The position numbers and the translations under genes were made by a program. Source: a bacterium (GTDB lineage: Bacteria; Acidobacteriota; Thermoanaerobaculia; Multivoradales; J023). From it: DNA of 64,000 bases. Position 1 is the stretch's first letter. Each line of letters begins with the position of its first letter. The stretch lies in the NCBI GenBank assembly GCA_024226315.1, contig JAAELT010000307.1:1-64000 (forward strand). The letters are read 5' to 3'. The notes beneath the pieces were generated by a model. It saw only the letters and a program-made list of their open reading frames with translations. It was not told the DNA's origin and did not search any database. Below, in pieces: positions 24,591 to 33,196 of the stretch.

Positions 24591-26155
24591 CCGCTAGGCG
24601 AGGCGGAGCGCGCCGCTTCCCGGTGGCGGGCCGCGCCGGAAGCGTCGCCGACCGCGTCGAGCACGGCGGCGATGGTAGCGTGAGCGCGGGCGCGCACTGG
24701 CGGGTCGGGTTCGAGCGCCAGCACTGCTTCGAGGTGACGGAGGGCGCGGTCATGGTCGCCGAGGGCGGCGACGGCGGAGGCTACCTGGAGGAGGCTCGGC
24801 GCGGCTTCCGGCGGCTGCTCGTCGAGCAGGTTCGCGAGGTCCTGGGCGGCTTCCTGACGGCGGCCGAGCTGGACCAGGCAGGCGGCGCGTTGCAGACGTG
24901 CCTGGGGATGTGCCGGCTCGTCCTCCAGGATGGGCTCGATCAGCGCCATCGCTTCGGCGGCACGTCCCTGGCTCTGCCGGATCCGGCCGAGCTGTAGGCG
25001 CGCGCCGACGTGATCCGGCCGCAGCTCGAGCGCCGCGGCGAGGTGTCGTTCGGCCTCCTCGACGCGACGCAGACCAAGGGACAGCAACCCCAGGTCGTGG
25101 CGCAGATCGGCGTTGTCGGGCTCGAGCTCGGCGGCGCGGCTGTAGAGCTGGTAGGCCTCGTCGCCCTGGCCGCGCTGAGCCAGGGCCCGTCCCAGGGTCT
25201 GCAGGGCGATCGGCAGATCCGGAGCCAGCTCGACGGCCTTGCGGTACTCGGCCAGCTCCTGCTCGAAGTCCCCCTCCTGGGCCGCCTGCCGTCCGCGCGT
25301 CAGGTGGATCGGCGCGCCGGTGGTCAGCAGGGCGAGCTCGTCGTCTAGCGGGTCGGGACAGGCGATGGCGACGGCGAGGCCCGACCGAGCGGCGCTGGCG
25401 TCGAGGTGCTCGCGCGCCTCCTCGCGTCGGCCCGAGCGCAGCAGTACCTGCGCCAGGGGATAGTGCACCTGGTCGGCCTCCGGCTGCGCCGCCAGCACCG
25501 CCCGGTAGTGCTCGACGGCGGCGTCCAGATCGCCGAGATCGCGGGCGGTCTCCGCCAGGCCGAAGCGTGCCGCGTGGCAGGCGGGCTCGGCCTCGGCGGC
25601 GCGCCGGTAGAAGTCACGCGCTTCCTCCACCCTGCCGCCGATGCGAGCGATGTCGCCCAGGCGCCTCAGGGTCGCCGCGTCCGCAGGATCCAGGGCCAGC
25701 GCCGCGTTGAGCTCGACGTCGGCCTCGGTAAGCTGTCCCCGGACGTGCAAGAGGCTGCCCAGGTAGTAGTGCCAGCGCAGCTCCCGAGGCGCCAGCCGCA
25801 CGGCGTGACGGTAGCTCTCCGTGGCCGGCACCAGGAGATCATGAGCGTGGTAGAGCTGTCCGAGCACACCGTAGCCGAGCGCCAGGTCGTCGTCACGGGC
25901 GCCGGCCGCGAGCAGCTCCTCGAACCGCCGCTGCTCTTCATCGATCCGGCCGCGGACCGCCGGGTCGACGGCCGACAAGTCGGGGTACTCGACGGGCGCG
26001 GGATCGTCCTCTGCGGCCGGGGGTGGTTCCGTTTCGGTTCGGGCACAGGAACAGAGCAGACAGAGTCCTAGAACTATCCAGGGCCTTGCCGATCCGAAAG
26101 CCCCTCTGGGGATCCCGCTGGCCACACTGTTGCAGCACAGCCTATCCCGCATCAT
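24587..26155 (-). CDS. TPR-repeat lipoprotein
   Basis: A 522-residue protein with a lipoprotein signal (hydrophobic stretch about 25-37, then LLCSCARTE). Some ten to twelve tetratricopeptide repeats follow, with recurrent elements such as LGYGVLGQLYHAHDLLVPATESYRHAVRL and ALAQRGQGDEAYQLYSRAAELEPDN. It overlaps the 3' end of the CRTAC1/UnbV gene by 14 bp, so the pair is co-translated. TPR proteins often accompany ASPIC/UnbV proteins and probably scaffold them on the periplasmic face of a membrane. No catalytic domain is visible. The stop abuts the convergent metallo-beta-lactamase gene. Confidence 0.88.
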   Translation of the reverse strand: MMRDRLCCNSVASGIPRGAFGSARPWIVLGLCLLCSCARTETEPPPAAEDDPAPVEYPDLSAVDPAVRGRIDEEQRRFEELLAAGARDDDLALGYGVLGQLYHAHDLLVPATESYRHAVRLAPRELRWHYYLGSLLHVRGQLTEADVELNAALALDPADAATLRRLGDIARIGGRVEEARDFYRRAAEAEPACHAARFGLAETARDLGDLDAAVEHYRAVLAAQPEADQVHYPLAQVLLRSGRREEAREHLDASAARSGLAVAIACPDPLDDELALLTTGAPIHLTRGRQAAQEGDFEQELAEYRKAVELAPDLPIALQTLGRALAQRGQGDEAYQLYSRAAELEPDNADLRHDLGLLSLGLRRVEEAERHLAAALELRPDHVGARLQLGRIRQSQGRAAEAMALIEPILEDEPAHPQARLQRAACLVQLGRRQEAAQDLANLLDEQPPEAAPSLLQVASAVAALGDHDRALRHLEAVLALEPDPPVRARAHATIAAVLDAVGDASGAARHREAARSASPSG

Positions 26156-27956
26156 CTACCGATTCCCCCTCACCCTGACGCAGGGTCGTGTAGCGATCCA
26201 CCTCGACGTCGAACTCCTCCACACCACCGCTCGGCCAACAGACCCTCACCGCGCCGATCTCGGGGTCCTCGCCGAGGCCGAAGAGCACGCGCGGATCGTG
26301 GGACGAGAGGTAGCTGCCGCCGGTCCGCACCTGGCGCCACAGAGACCTACCGCCCGGGCGCGCGACTTCCACCTCCGCACCCAGCATGTCCCGCTGTCCG
26401 CCGGTACCACCGAGCAGACGCAGGCCCAGCCAGCGACGCTCGTGGCCCACCTGGTTGAGCAATAGCTGTACCGCGCCGGCGTTGTTGGTGACGACGGCGT
26501 CGGCGTCGCCGTCGTTGTCGAGGTCACCGACCGCCAAGCCGCGGCTGACGGCGACGGTCGAAAAGGGCTCGCCCGCGGCAACCTCCTCGAAGACGATCTG
26601 GCCGCCGGCGCCGCCCAGGTTGCGGAACAGCTGGTTGGTCATCCCCAGGGGGTGCGGATCGCCGGCCGCCAGCAGCTCGGGAATCATGATCACCGCGCCG
26701 TTGACCGCCATCAGGTCGAGCCGGCCATCGTTGTCGAAGTCGAGCCAGGCGGTGCCGAAGCCGGTGGCCCGCCAACTCGGCGCGCCCAGCCCGCTGGCGG
26801 CGGTGACGTCTTCGAAGGCGCCTCCGCCGTCGTTGCGGTAGAGGGTGTGGGTCTCGAGTGCCAGGTGGGTGAGCAGCAGGTCGTCATCGCCGTCGCCGTC
26901 GAAGTCGCCGGCGGCGACCCCCATGCCGGCTTCGGCCTGCCCCTCCCGGTTGAAGGCCGTTCCGCTGAGCATCGCCTCGTCGGCGAAGGTACCGTCGCCC
27001 CGGCTCAGCCAGAGGTAGTTGGCCATGCCGTCGTTGGCGACGTAGAGGTCGGGCGCGCCGTCGCCGTCGAAGTCGCCGGCCACGACCCCCATACCGGCGC
27101 CCGACGTTGCGGCGATCCCGGAGGACTCGGAGACGTCTTCGAAGGTCACCATGCCGTCCGCGCCGGGCCCCCGGTTGAGCAAGAGCGAGTCGGCCGCGGC
27201 GGGAAAGGCCTGAGGGCCACAGTAGTCGGGCTGGCCGCTCATCATGGCGCACTGACGGTGGTCGGCGACCTGGAAGTCGACGTAGTTGACGACGTAGAGA
27301 TCGAGCCAGCCGTCGAGATCGACGTCGACCCAGGCCGCCGACAGGCTCCAGCGCGGGTCGTCCGCACCGGTCGCCGCCGTCACGTCGCGGAAGGTGCCGT
27401 CGCCGAGGTTGCGCCACAGCCGATTGGAGCCGGCCTGGGTGAGGTAGAGGTCGGTCCAGCCGTCGTTGTCGAAGTCCGCGGCCGCCACCCCCATGCCGTA
27501 GCCGCCGGCGTCGATGCCGCTCTCAGCCGTCACGTCGGTGAAACGCGGCCGAGGTACACCAGCGCTGTCGGCCTCCAGGTCGTTGCGGTACAGACGGTCG
27601 CGCAGCGGCAGCATGCCGGGCGCCGGCGGGAACGTTGCCTCGGCGGGCTCCTTGTCCGGATTCAGCATCCGCCCCTGGACGAGGTAGACGTCGAGATCGC
27701 CGTCGTTGTCGAAGTCGAAGAGCGCGGCTCCCGAACCCATCATCTCGGAGTAGTAGAGCTCGCCCGACATGCCGTTGAAGTGGGTGAAGTCGAGGCCTGT
27801 AGCGGCGGCGGCGTCGACGAACGGGCCGGCGGCGGCCGCGGGCGGCGGTTCGGCCGGGGGGCTGGTGGCAGACGGAGCGTCGCCGCAGCCGAGCGCGGCA
27901 AGCGAGAGCGCGGAGGCAAGGACGAGGAAGCGAACCGGGCGGGGGGAGGAATTCAT
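26142..27956 (-). CDS. CRTAC1-like FG-GAP/VCBS repeat lipoprotein with ASPIC/UnbV domain
   Basis: A 604-residue lipoprotein (signal with ALSLAALGCGDAPS, Cys near residue 24). At least six FG-GAP/VCBS repeats recur, each with a calcium-loop DxDxDGxxD type core such as DFDNDGDLDVYL, DFDNDGWTDLYL, DVDLDGWLDLYV and DFDGDGAPDLYV, forming a beta-propeller. The C-terminus (about 490-590) is the ASPIC/UnbV domain with WLGLRLLGG, GAEVEVARPGG, SYLSSHDPRVLFGLGED and VRVCWPSGGVEEF. Such proteins are exported and calcium-binding, with poorly defined roles in adhesion or envelope structure. The start is an ATG at 27956. It is the first gene of a pair with the TPR lipoprotein. Confidence 0.92.
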   Translation of the reverse strand: MNSSPRPVRFLVLASALSLAALGCGDAPSATSPPAEPPPAAAAGPFVDAAAATGLDFTHFNGMSGELYYSEMMGSGAALFDFDNDGDLDVYLVQGRMLNPDKEPAEATFPPAPGMLPLRDRLYRNDLEADSAGVPRPRFTDVTAESGIDAGGYGMGVAAADFDNDGWTDLYLTQAGSNRLWRNLGDGTFRDVTAATGADDPRWSLSAAWVDVDLDGWLDLYVVNYVDFQVADHRQCAMMSGQPDYCGPQAFPAAADSLLLNRGPGADGMVTFEDVSESSGIAATSGAGMGVVAGDFDGDGAPDLYVANDGMANYLWLSRGDGTFADEAMLSGTAFNREGQAEAGMGVAAGDFDGDGDDDLLLTHLALETHTLYRNDGGGAFEDVTAASGLGAPSWRATGFGTAWLDFDNDGRLDLMAVNGAVIMIPELLAAGDPHPLGMTNQLFRNLGGAGGQIVFEEVAAGEPFSTVAVSRGLAVGDLDNDGDADAVVTNNAGAVQLLLNQVGHERRWLGLRLLGGTGGQRDMLGAEVEVARPGGRSLWRQVRTGGSYLSSHDPRVLFGLGEDPEIGAVRVCWPSGGVEEFDVEVDRYTTLRQGEGESVDDAG

Positions 27957-28009
27957 GGTGGCCGTCGAGGTTACAAGTACCCTGTCACGGAATCCATGAC
28001 TGACGTCAT

Positions 28010-29161
28010 CTACCCCTGTCCCTCGCCGGCCTGCCCCTCCTCGATCTCTTCCTCCCAGTCTTCCTCTTCCAGGTCTTCCTCTTCCAGGTCTTCCTCCTCC
28101 AGAGTGTCTACCGCCAGCGCCTCGACCAGCATCTGCTCAACCCCCTGCAGCCGCACCTGGGTCACCACACGATTCTGCTCGGCCCGCGTCTCGGTCTCGA
28201 TCCGCAGCCCCTTCTCCGTTGCCTTCTCGGCCATCGTACGGTAACGCTCCTCGATCACCGGCAGCCACCGCTCGGCGGCGGCGCGGTCCTCGCAGACGAG
28301 CACCGTCAGGCCGGTGATCTGGTCGGCCGAGACGACGTCGAGGCCGAAGCTCATGGCGAGATCTTCGTCGGCCACCGGCGCCTCGGGGCTCTTGCCGTCT
28401 TCACCGATTTCGGCATCCCCTTCCAGCAGAGCATCGAGCAGGCCGGTTTCGTTGCCTACGGTGCCTTCGACGTCCCACTCGCCTTCCGGGATCGAGCTGG
28501 TGAGGGTCTGTGCCGGCGTGACGTCACCGACCTCGATCCGGTCGACCGCCCGCTCCATGGCTCGCCGCGAGCTGGCAAAGACGACCGTCGAGTCGACGAA
28601 GCCGAGGTGAGCGTTCTCCTCGAACCGGTAGACATCGTGCCCGCGGTAGTCCGCCCGCACCTCTTCGGTGTCGTCGGCGCTGCTCATGAGGCTGAACATG
28701 GACTTGAACATGCGAACCATGGTGCGCGGATTCAGCGCCACTACATAGTCGACGCCGTCGCCGTCCTCGCTCTCCTCGTAGGCGATGGTCATCTCCTTGG
28801 GAATCAGCATGTTCAGCCCGGCGGGGTTGGATTGCCCGCCCTGTAGATCCGAGAGCCATCTCATCGATTCCGGCAGCTCCTCGCGCTGGCGCTTGCGGTT
28901 GGCTTCGTCGACGCGCAGTAGCACCTGGGTGAGCAGCTCCTGGGTACCCGGATCCTCGGCCAGCTCGTGCATGCGGATCACACCCAGGCTCTCCTCGTTC
29001 ACGATCACGTCCGTGGCCAGCTGCTCGCCCGGGGTAAACAGCCACATGGTGCCGAAGGCCAGACCCAGCACGGAGACCAGGATCAGCCCCGCGCAGCCGA
29101 TGCCGCAACCGATCAGGACCTTGTCGAAGCCTCCCAGCTTTTTTCGCTTCTCCTGTTCCAC
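28010..29161 (-). CDS. Hypothetical single-pass membrane protein with acidic repeat tail
   Basis: A protein of 383 residues from a GTG at 29161, chosen because GAAAGGG lies about 9 bp upstream; a GTG at 29170 in the same frame would add three residues but has no room for a ribosome site. One membrane helix (about 16-42, Gly/Cys-rich) precedes a large extracytoplasmic domain of about 310 residues resembling no family I can name. The C-terminus is strongly acidic, with three LEEED units encoded by 15-bp tandem repeats (28058-28102). It is divergent from the glucan phosphorylase gene. It may be a surface or lipid-exposed protein; the function is unknown. Confidence 0.8.
   Translation of the reverse strand: MEQEKRKKLGGFDKVLIGCGIGCAGLILVSVLGLAFGTMWLFTPGEQLATDVIVNEESLGVIRMHELAEDPGTQELLTQVLLRVDEANRKRQREELPESMRWLSDLQGGQSNPAGLNMLIPKEMTIAYEESEDGDGVDYVVALNPRTMVRMFKSMFSLMSSADDTEEVRADYRGHDVYRFEENAHLGFVDSTVVFASSRRAMERAVDRIEVGDVTPAQTLTSSIPEGEWDVEGTVGNETGLLDALLEGDAEIGEDGKSPEAPVADEDLAMSFGLDVVSADQITGLTVLVCEDRAAAERWLPVIEERYRTMAEKATEKGLRIETETRAEQNRVVTQVRLQGVEQMLVEALAVDTLEEEDLEEEDLEEEDWEEEIEEGQAGEGQG
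28058..28102 (-). repeat. Three 15-bp in-gene tandem repeats encoding acidic tail
   Basis: Three 15-bp units (28058-28072, 28073-28087, 28088-28102), the first two identical on the + strand (GTCTTCCTCTTCCAG), encode repeated Leu-Glu-Glu-Glu-Asp near the C-terminus of the acidic-tailed membrane protein. Unit number could vary by slippage. Confidence 0.85.
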
Positions 29162-29280
29162 TCTGAGCACCCTTTCACGACCTGTGGTAGAAACCGCCGA
29201 CGATTGCGGGCTGTGCCGTCCGCCCCGCTCGGGCCACCTATCGTATCCCGCGCCGATCGTCGTGAGAGGACTACGAATCG

Positions 29281-31452
29281 ATGAACCGCCGCATTCAGAC
29301 CCGTATCCCCACCCTGCACGTCTCCGACATCGAGCTGCCGCGCGAGGTCGAACAACTCTACGAGCTGGCCTACAACCTCTGGTGGTCGTGGACGCCGCAC
29401 GCCCGTGAGCTCTTCTCCTCGATCGACAGCGCCAAGTGGGCGCTCTACCGCAATCCGGTGGAGCTGCTGATCAACGTCGATCCAAAGCGCTGGTATCACC
29501 TGCTCGACAACGAGGCCTTCCGGGCGCGCTACCAGGCGGTCATCCGGGACTTCGAGGACTATCTGGGCGAGATCGATCAGACCTGGTTCAGCTCCCGGCA
29601 CGGCGAGGCCCGCGGCGAGGCGATCGCCTACTTCTCCATGGAGTACGGCCTCCACCAGTCGCTTGCGGTCTACTCCGGGGGCCTCGGGGTGCTTTCCGGT
29701 GACCACTGCAAGGCGTCGAGCGACCTCGGCCTGCCGATGATCGCGGTCGGTCTGCTCTACCGCCAGGGCTACTTTCGCCAGACCCTCGACGCCGACGGCC
29801 AGCAGCAGCACAACTACCCGGAATACGACTTCACCCGCCTGCCGCTCCGGCCGATCGCCTCGGCCACCGGCCACGAGGTGACGATCTCGGTGCGCCTGCC
29901 AGGCCGCGACGTGCTGGCCAAGCTGTGGCTCGCCCAGGTGGGGCGCGTGCCCCTGGTGCTGCTCGACACCGACGTGCCGGAGAACGACCCGGCCGACCGG
30001 CCGATCTCGTCCCAGCTCTACGTCAACGGCCGCGAGATGCGTCTGCTGCAAGAGATTTTGCTCGGCATCGGCGGCGTCAAGGCGCTGCGTGCCATCGGTG
30101 TCTCCCCCACCGTCTGGCACATCAACGAGGGGCACAGCGTCTTCCTGCAGCTCGAGCGCCTGCGCGAGCTGGTCGCCGGCGACCTCGCTCTCGGGACGGC
30201 CATGGAACGCATCCGGCGCGACACCGTCTTCACCACCCACACGCCGGTGGAGGCGGGCAACGAGCGCTTCGAGCCCGAGCTGATCGGCAAGTACTTCACC
30301 TCGTGGTGCGGCGAGGCCGGCATGGCGCTGCCCGAGTTGCTCGACCTGGGTCGGGCCCGCGACGGCGACCACCAGTTCAACCTCACCGCCCTGGCGATCC
30401 GCACCACCAGCTCGACCAACGGTGTCAGCAAGCTCAACGCCGAGGTCGCGAGCCGCATGTGGAGCCACCTCTTCCCCGCCCCCGGCGATGGCGATCTGCC
30501 GATCCGTGCCGTCACCAACGGCGTCCACGCGGGTACCTGGCTGGGCAACGAGACCCAGAAGCTACTGGGGCTCCATCTCGGGCCGCAATGGGAGTCGATG
30601 CTGCTCGCGCCCGAGGTCTGGGAGAAGGTGCTCGAGATCCCCGACGCCGACCTGTGGACGACCCATCGCGCCCAGAAAGAGCGCCTGGGCCGCTTCACCC
30701 GCTCGCGCCTGCGCGAGCAGCGCGCCCGTCACGGCGCCGCGCCCGACGAGCTGCGCTCGATCGGCGCCCTCTTCGACCCACGCGCCCTCACCATCGGCTT
30801 CGCCCGCCGCTTCGCCACCTACAAGCGCGCCAAACTGGTGTTCTCCGACGAGGAGCGCCTGCGCCGGCTGCTCACCAACGAGGACCGACCCGTACAGATG
30901 CTGTTCGCCGGCAAGGCCCACCCCGCCGACCGTCCCGGCCAGGGCCTGATCCAGCACATCTTCGAGCTCAGCCGCGAGCACGGCTTCGCCGGCCGCGTCT
31001 TCTTCCTCGAGAACTACGACATCCGCATGGGCCGCATGCTCGTCCAGGGCGTCGACTTGTGGCTCAACACCCCCCGCCGTCCGCTCGAAGCCAGCGGCAC
31101 CAGCGGCCAGAAAGTGGCCATGAACGGCGGCCTCAACTTCTCCATCTCCGACGGCTGGTGGCCCGAGGGTTTCGACGGCAACAACGGCTGGGTGATCGGC
31201 TCCGACCACCCCCTCGAGGACGAGAACCAGCAGGACGCCGAAGACGCCGCCTCTCTCTACGACCTCCTGGAGAACACGATCATCCCACTCTACTACCAGC
31301 GCGACGACGACGACCTGCCGCGCCGCTGGATCGGCATGATGAAGCAGTCCATGGCGTGCCTGACGCCGAAGTTCTCCGCCAGTCGGATGGTGCGGGACTA
31401 CACCGAGACCGCCTACCTGCCGGCGGCGGCGAGACGGTCTGCCGGTTCCTAG
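29281..31452 (+). CDS. glgP: Alpha-glucan phosphorylase (DUF3417-containing type)
   Basis: A 723-residue cytoplasmic enzyme that releases glucose 1-phosphate from glycogen or maltodextrin. The N-terminal DUF3417 region is evident (LPREVEQLYELAYNLWWSWTPHARELF). The phosphorylase core contains GLGVLSGDHCKASSDLGLP and FTTHTPVEAGNERF. The PLP-site region is EASGTSGQKVAMNGGLNFSI, whose Lys is the expected Schiff-base residue; Gln replaces the usual Met just before it. The protein is short compared with glycogen phosphorylases of the animal/E. coli type but usual for this branch. The ATG at 29281 is preceded by a weak GAGAGG. The TAG at 31450 is in frame with the palindromic coding-like repeats that follow. 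Confidence 0.94.
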   Translation: MNRRIQTRIPTLHVSDIELPREVEQLYELAYNLWWSWTPHARELFSSIDSAKWALYRNPVELLINVDPKRWYHLLDNEAFRARYQAVIRDFEDYLGEIDQTWFSSRHGEARGEAIAYFSMEYGLHQSLAVYSGGLGVLSGDHCKASSDLGLPMIAVGLLYRQGYFRQTLDADGQQQHNYPEYDFTRLPLRPIASATGHEVTISVRLPGRDVLAKLWLAQVGRVPLVLLDTDVPENDPADRPISSQLYVNGREMRLLQEILLGIGGVKALRAIGVSPTVWHINEGHSVFLQLERLRELVAGDLALGTAMERIRRDTVFTTHTPVEAGNERFEPELIGKYFTSWCGEAGMALPELLDLGRARDGDHQFNLTALAIRTTSSTNGVSKLNAEVASRMWSHLFPAPGDGDLPIRAVTNGVHAGTWLGNETQKLLGLHLGPQWESMLLAPEVWEKVLEIPDADLWTTHRAQKERLGRFTRSRLREQRARHGAAPDELRSIGALFDPRALTIGFARRFATYKRAKLVFSDEERLRRLLTNEDRPVQMLFAGKAHPADRPGQGLIQHIFELSREHGFAGRVFFLENYDIRMGRMLVQGVDLWLNTPRRPLEASGTSGQKVAMNGGLNFSISDGWWPEGFDGNNGWVIGSDHPLEDENQQDAEDAASLYDLLENTIIPLYYQRDDDDLPRRWIGMMKQSMACLTPKFSASRMVRDYTETAYLPAAARRSAGS

Positions 31453-31469
31453 CGTAACAAGGCAGATAT

Positions 31470-31562
31470 CGATCTTTCCTTCCTGGAGGGAAAGATCGAG
31501 CCGAATCTTTCCTTCCCAGAAAGACAGATTTGGGGTAATCTGTCCTTCGTGGAAGGAAAGAT
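31470..31562. repeat. Three related palindromic repeats before and across the DUF4143 start codon
   Basis: Three imperfect inverted repeats follow one another: 31470-31498 (10-bp arms CGATCTTTCC / GGAAAGATCG), 31504-31530 (AATCT...AGATT) and 31537-31562 (ATCTGTCCTTC / GAAGGAAAGAT, one mismatch). All variants share ATCTTTCCTTC plus its complement. In the frame of the downstream gene they read as three copies of LSF-x-E-x-x-I, and the third contains the proposed GTG start. An RNA hairpin here would sequester the start codon. Confidence 0.8.
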
Positions 31563-32886
31563 CGACATCGCCGCCGTCGTCGAGACGCAGCTCGCGGACT
31601 TCGAAGCCCGCGAGCTGCCGCGTCTCACGACGCGTTCCAGCGCCCTGCCCGGACTGCCCGACAAGGCCGACGTGGTCGTCGGCATGCGGCGCTCCGGCAA
31701 GACCTGGTTCGTCTACCAGCAGATCCGCGAGCACCTCGCCGAGGGAATCGGTCGCGACCGGCTGCTCTATCTCAACTTCGAGGACGAGCGTCTCCTGCCG
31801 CTCGACGCCGAGGATCTGCATCTCGTGCCCGAGGCGTTCTACCGCCGGCACCCGGAGAGCCGAGGCAAGCAATGCTGGTTCTACTTCGACGAGATCCAGA
31901 ACGTCCCTGACTGGGAGACCTTCATCCGCCGGCTGCTCGACACCGAGAACGCGGCGGTCGTCCTGACCGGCTCCTCGGCGAAGCTCCTGAGCCGCGAGAT
32001 CGCCACCAGTCTGCGCGGGCGCAGCCTGACCACCGAGCTGCTGCCTTTCAGCTTCGAGGAATCGCTGCGGCACGCCGGCGTCGAGATCCCCGAGCGGTGG
32101 CCCCCCGCCGCGCCCGAGCGCTCGCTGCTCGAGAGCCGTTTCGAGCGCTACCTGGAAATCGGCGGCTTCCCGGAGGTGCAGGACGTGCCGACCGATCTGC
32201 GCCTACGAATCCTGCGCGACTACATCGACGTCGTCCTGCTGCGTGACGTCGCCGAACGCCACGGCGTCGAGAACCTGCCCGCTCTGCGGTATCTCGAGCG
32301 CCGCCTGCTGGCCGGTCCGGGCGGCCGCTTCAGCCTCCACCGGCTCTACAACGACCTCAAGTCCCAGGGGCTGCGGGTCGGTAAGAACTCACTCTACAGC
32401 TACCTGGACTACTTGGAGGACGCCTTCCTTATTTTCACCATCACCGTCGCGTCCCCCTCGCTGCGGGTCCGCCAGACCAACCCGCGCAAGTGCTATCCCG
32501 TAGATCCCGCCCTCGCCTCCGCGATCTCCTTCCGCGCCTCGCGCGCCATCGGCCCCCGTCTCGAGAACGCCGTCTACCTGGAGCTGCGCCGCCGCGGCCA
32601 CGACCTCGCCTACCTCCTGACCTCCGGAGGTCTCGAAGTCGACTTCGTCGCCGAGCATCCCACGAACGGGCCACGGCTGGTGCAGGTGAGCGCCGACACC
32701 TCCGCCCCCAAGACTCGACAACGTGAGCTCCGCGCCCTGGAGCAGGCCATGGAAGAGACCGAGATCGAGCACGCCACCCTGGTCACGCTGCGCGAGGAGG
32801 GCAACGTGCGGCTCGAATCGGGCACGGTGCGTATCGTTCCCGCGTGGCGCTGGTTCCTGGAGCCGGAGGCCGAAGAGGCCGGTTGA
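31549..32886 (+). CDS. AAA_14 / DUF4143 ATPase
   Basis: A 445-residue ATPase of the AAA_14-DUF4143 group. Walker A is GMRRSGKTWF (about 44-53), Walker B is CWFYFDEIQNV (about 106-116), then LTGSSAKLLSREIATSLRGRS. The DUF4143 C-terminal domain includes LYSYLDYLEDAFLIF, LENAVYLELRRRGHDLAYL and the nuclease-like VDFVAEHP. This family is widespread and mobile, with undefined cellular function. The GTG at 31549 lies inside the third palindromic repeat and lacks a good ribosome site; no better start exists downstream before the P-loop. Only a stop codon separates the frame from glgP. Confidence 0.9.
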   Translation: MEGKIDIAAVVETQLADFEARELPRLTTRSSALPGLPDKADVVVGMRRSGKTWFVYQQIREHLAEGIGRDRLLYLNFEDERLLPLDAEDLHLVPEAFYRRHPESRGKQCWFYFDEIQNVPDWETFIRRLLDTENAAVVLTGSSAKLLSREIATSLRGRSLTTELLPFSFEESLRHAGVEIPERWPPAAPERSLLESRFERYLEIGGFPEVQDVPTDLRLRILRDYIDVVLLRDVAERHGVENLPALRYLERRLLAGPGGRFSLHRLYNDLKSQGLRVGKNSLYSYLDYLEDAFLIFTITVASPSLRVRQTNPRKCYPVDPALASAISFRASRAIGPRLENAVYLELRRRGHDLAYLLTSGGLEVDFVAEHPTNGPRLVQVSADTSAPKTRQRELRALEQAMEETEIEHATLVTLREEGNVRLESGTVRIVPAWRWFLEPEAEEAG

Positions 32887-33196
32887 AACCGCCGGAAAGG
32901 GTACGCCGGAAGCCTCCAAAGGCCGCGCCTGTGGACGACTCGTGCTACTCACATTGCTTTCCGGCGCCACCGGTGGACGATTCGAGCTACTCACATTGCT
33001 TTCCAGCGCCACCGGTGGACGGTTCGAGCTGCTCACATTGCTTTCCAGCGCCACCGGTGGACGATTTGAGTAGCTCACATTGCACGCCGGCGACGCCGGT
33101 GGACGACTCGAGTAGCTCACATTGGCCGCCGGCGCCACCGGTGGACGACTCGAGCGGCGGTTCGATTTGTGACCTCAGCGAACGACGGACCGGGGT
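32887..33196. repeat. 42-bp tandem-repeat array filling a 310-bp intergenic gap
   Basis: Five full 42-bp units and part of a sixth begin at 32931, 32973, 33015, 33057, 33099 and 33141. Each starts GTGGACGA, has a middle CTCACATTG and ends CCGGTG; the junction CCACCGGTGG is palindromic. Because 42 is a multiple of three, the array is open in several frames on both strands (for example, repeats of PVDDSS-x-SHC), so open frames here are weak evidence of a gene. Flanks 32887-32930 and 33153-33196 show nothing recognisable. It separates the DUF4143 gene from convergent holA. Confidence 0.85.

Noticed and set aside
32931..33152. CRISPR array
   Set aside because: The units are contiguous with no unique spacers and there are no cas genes nearby.
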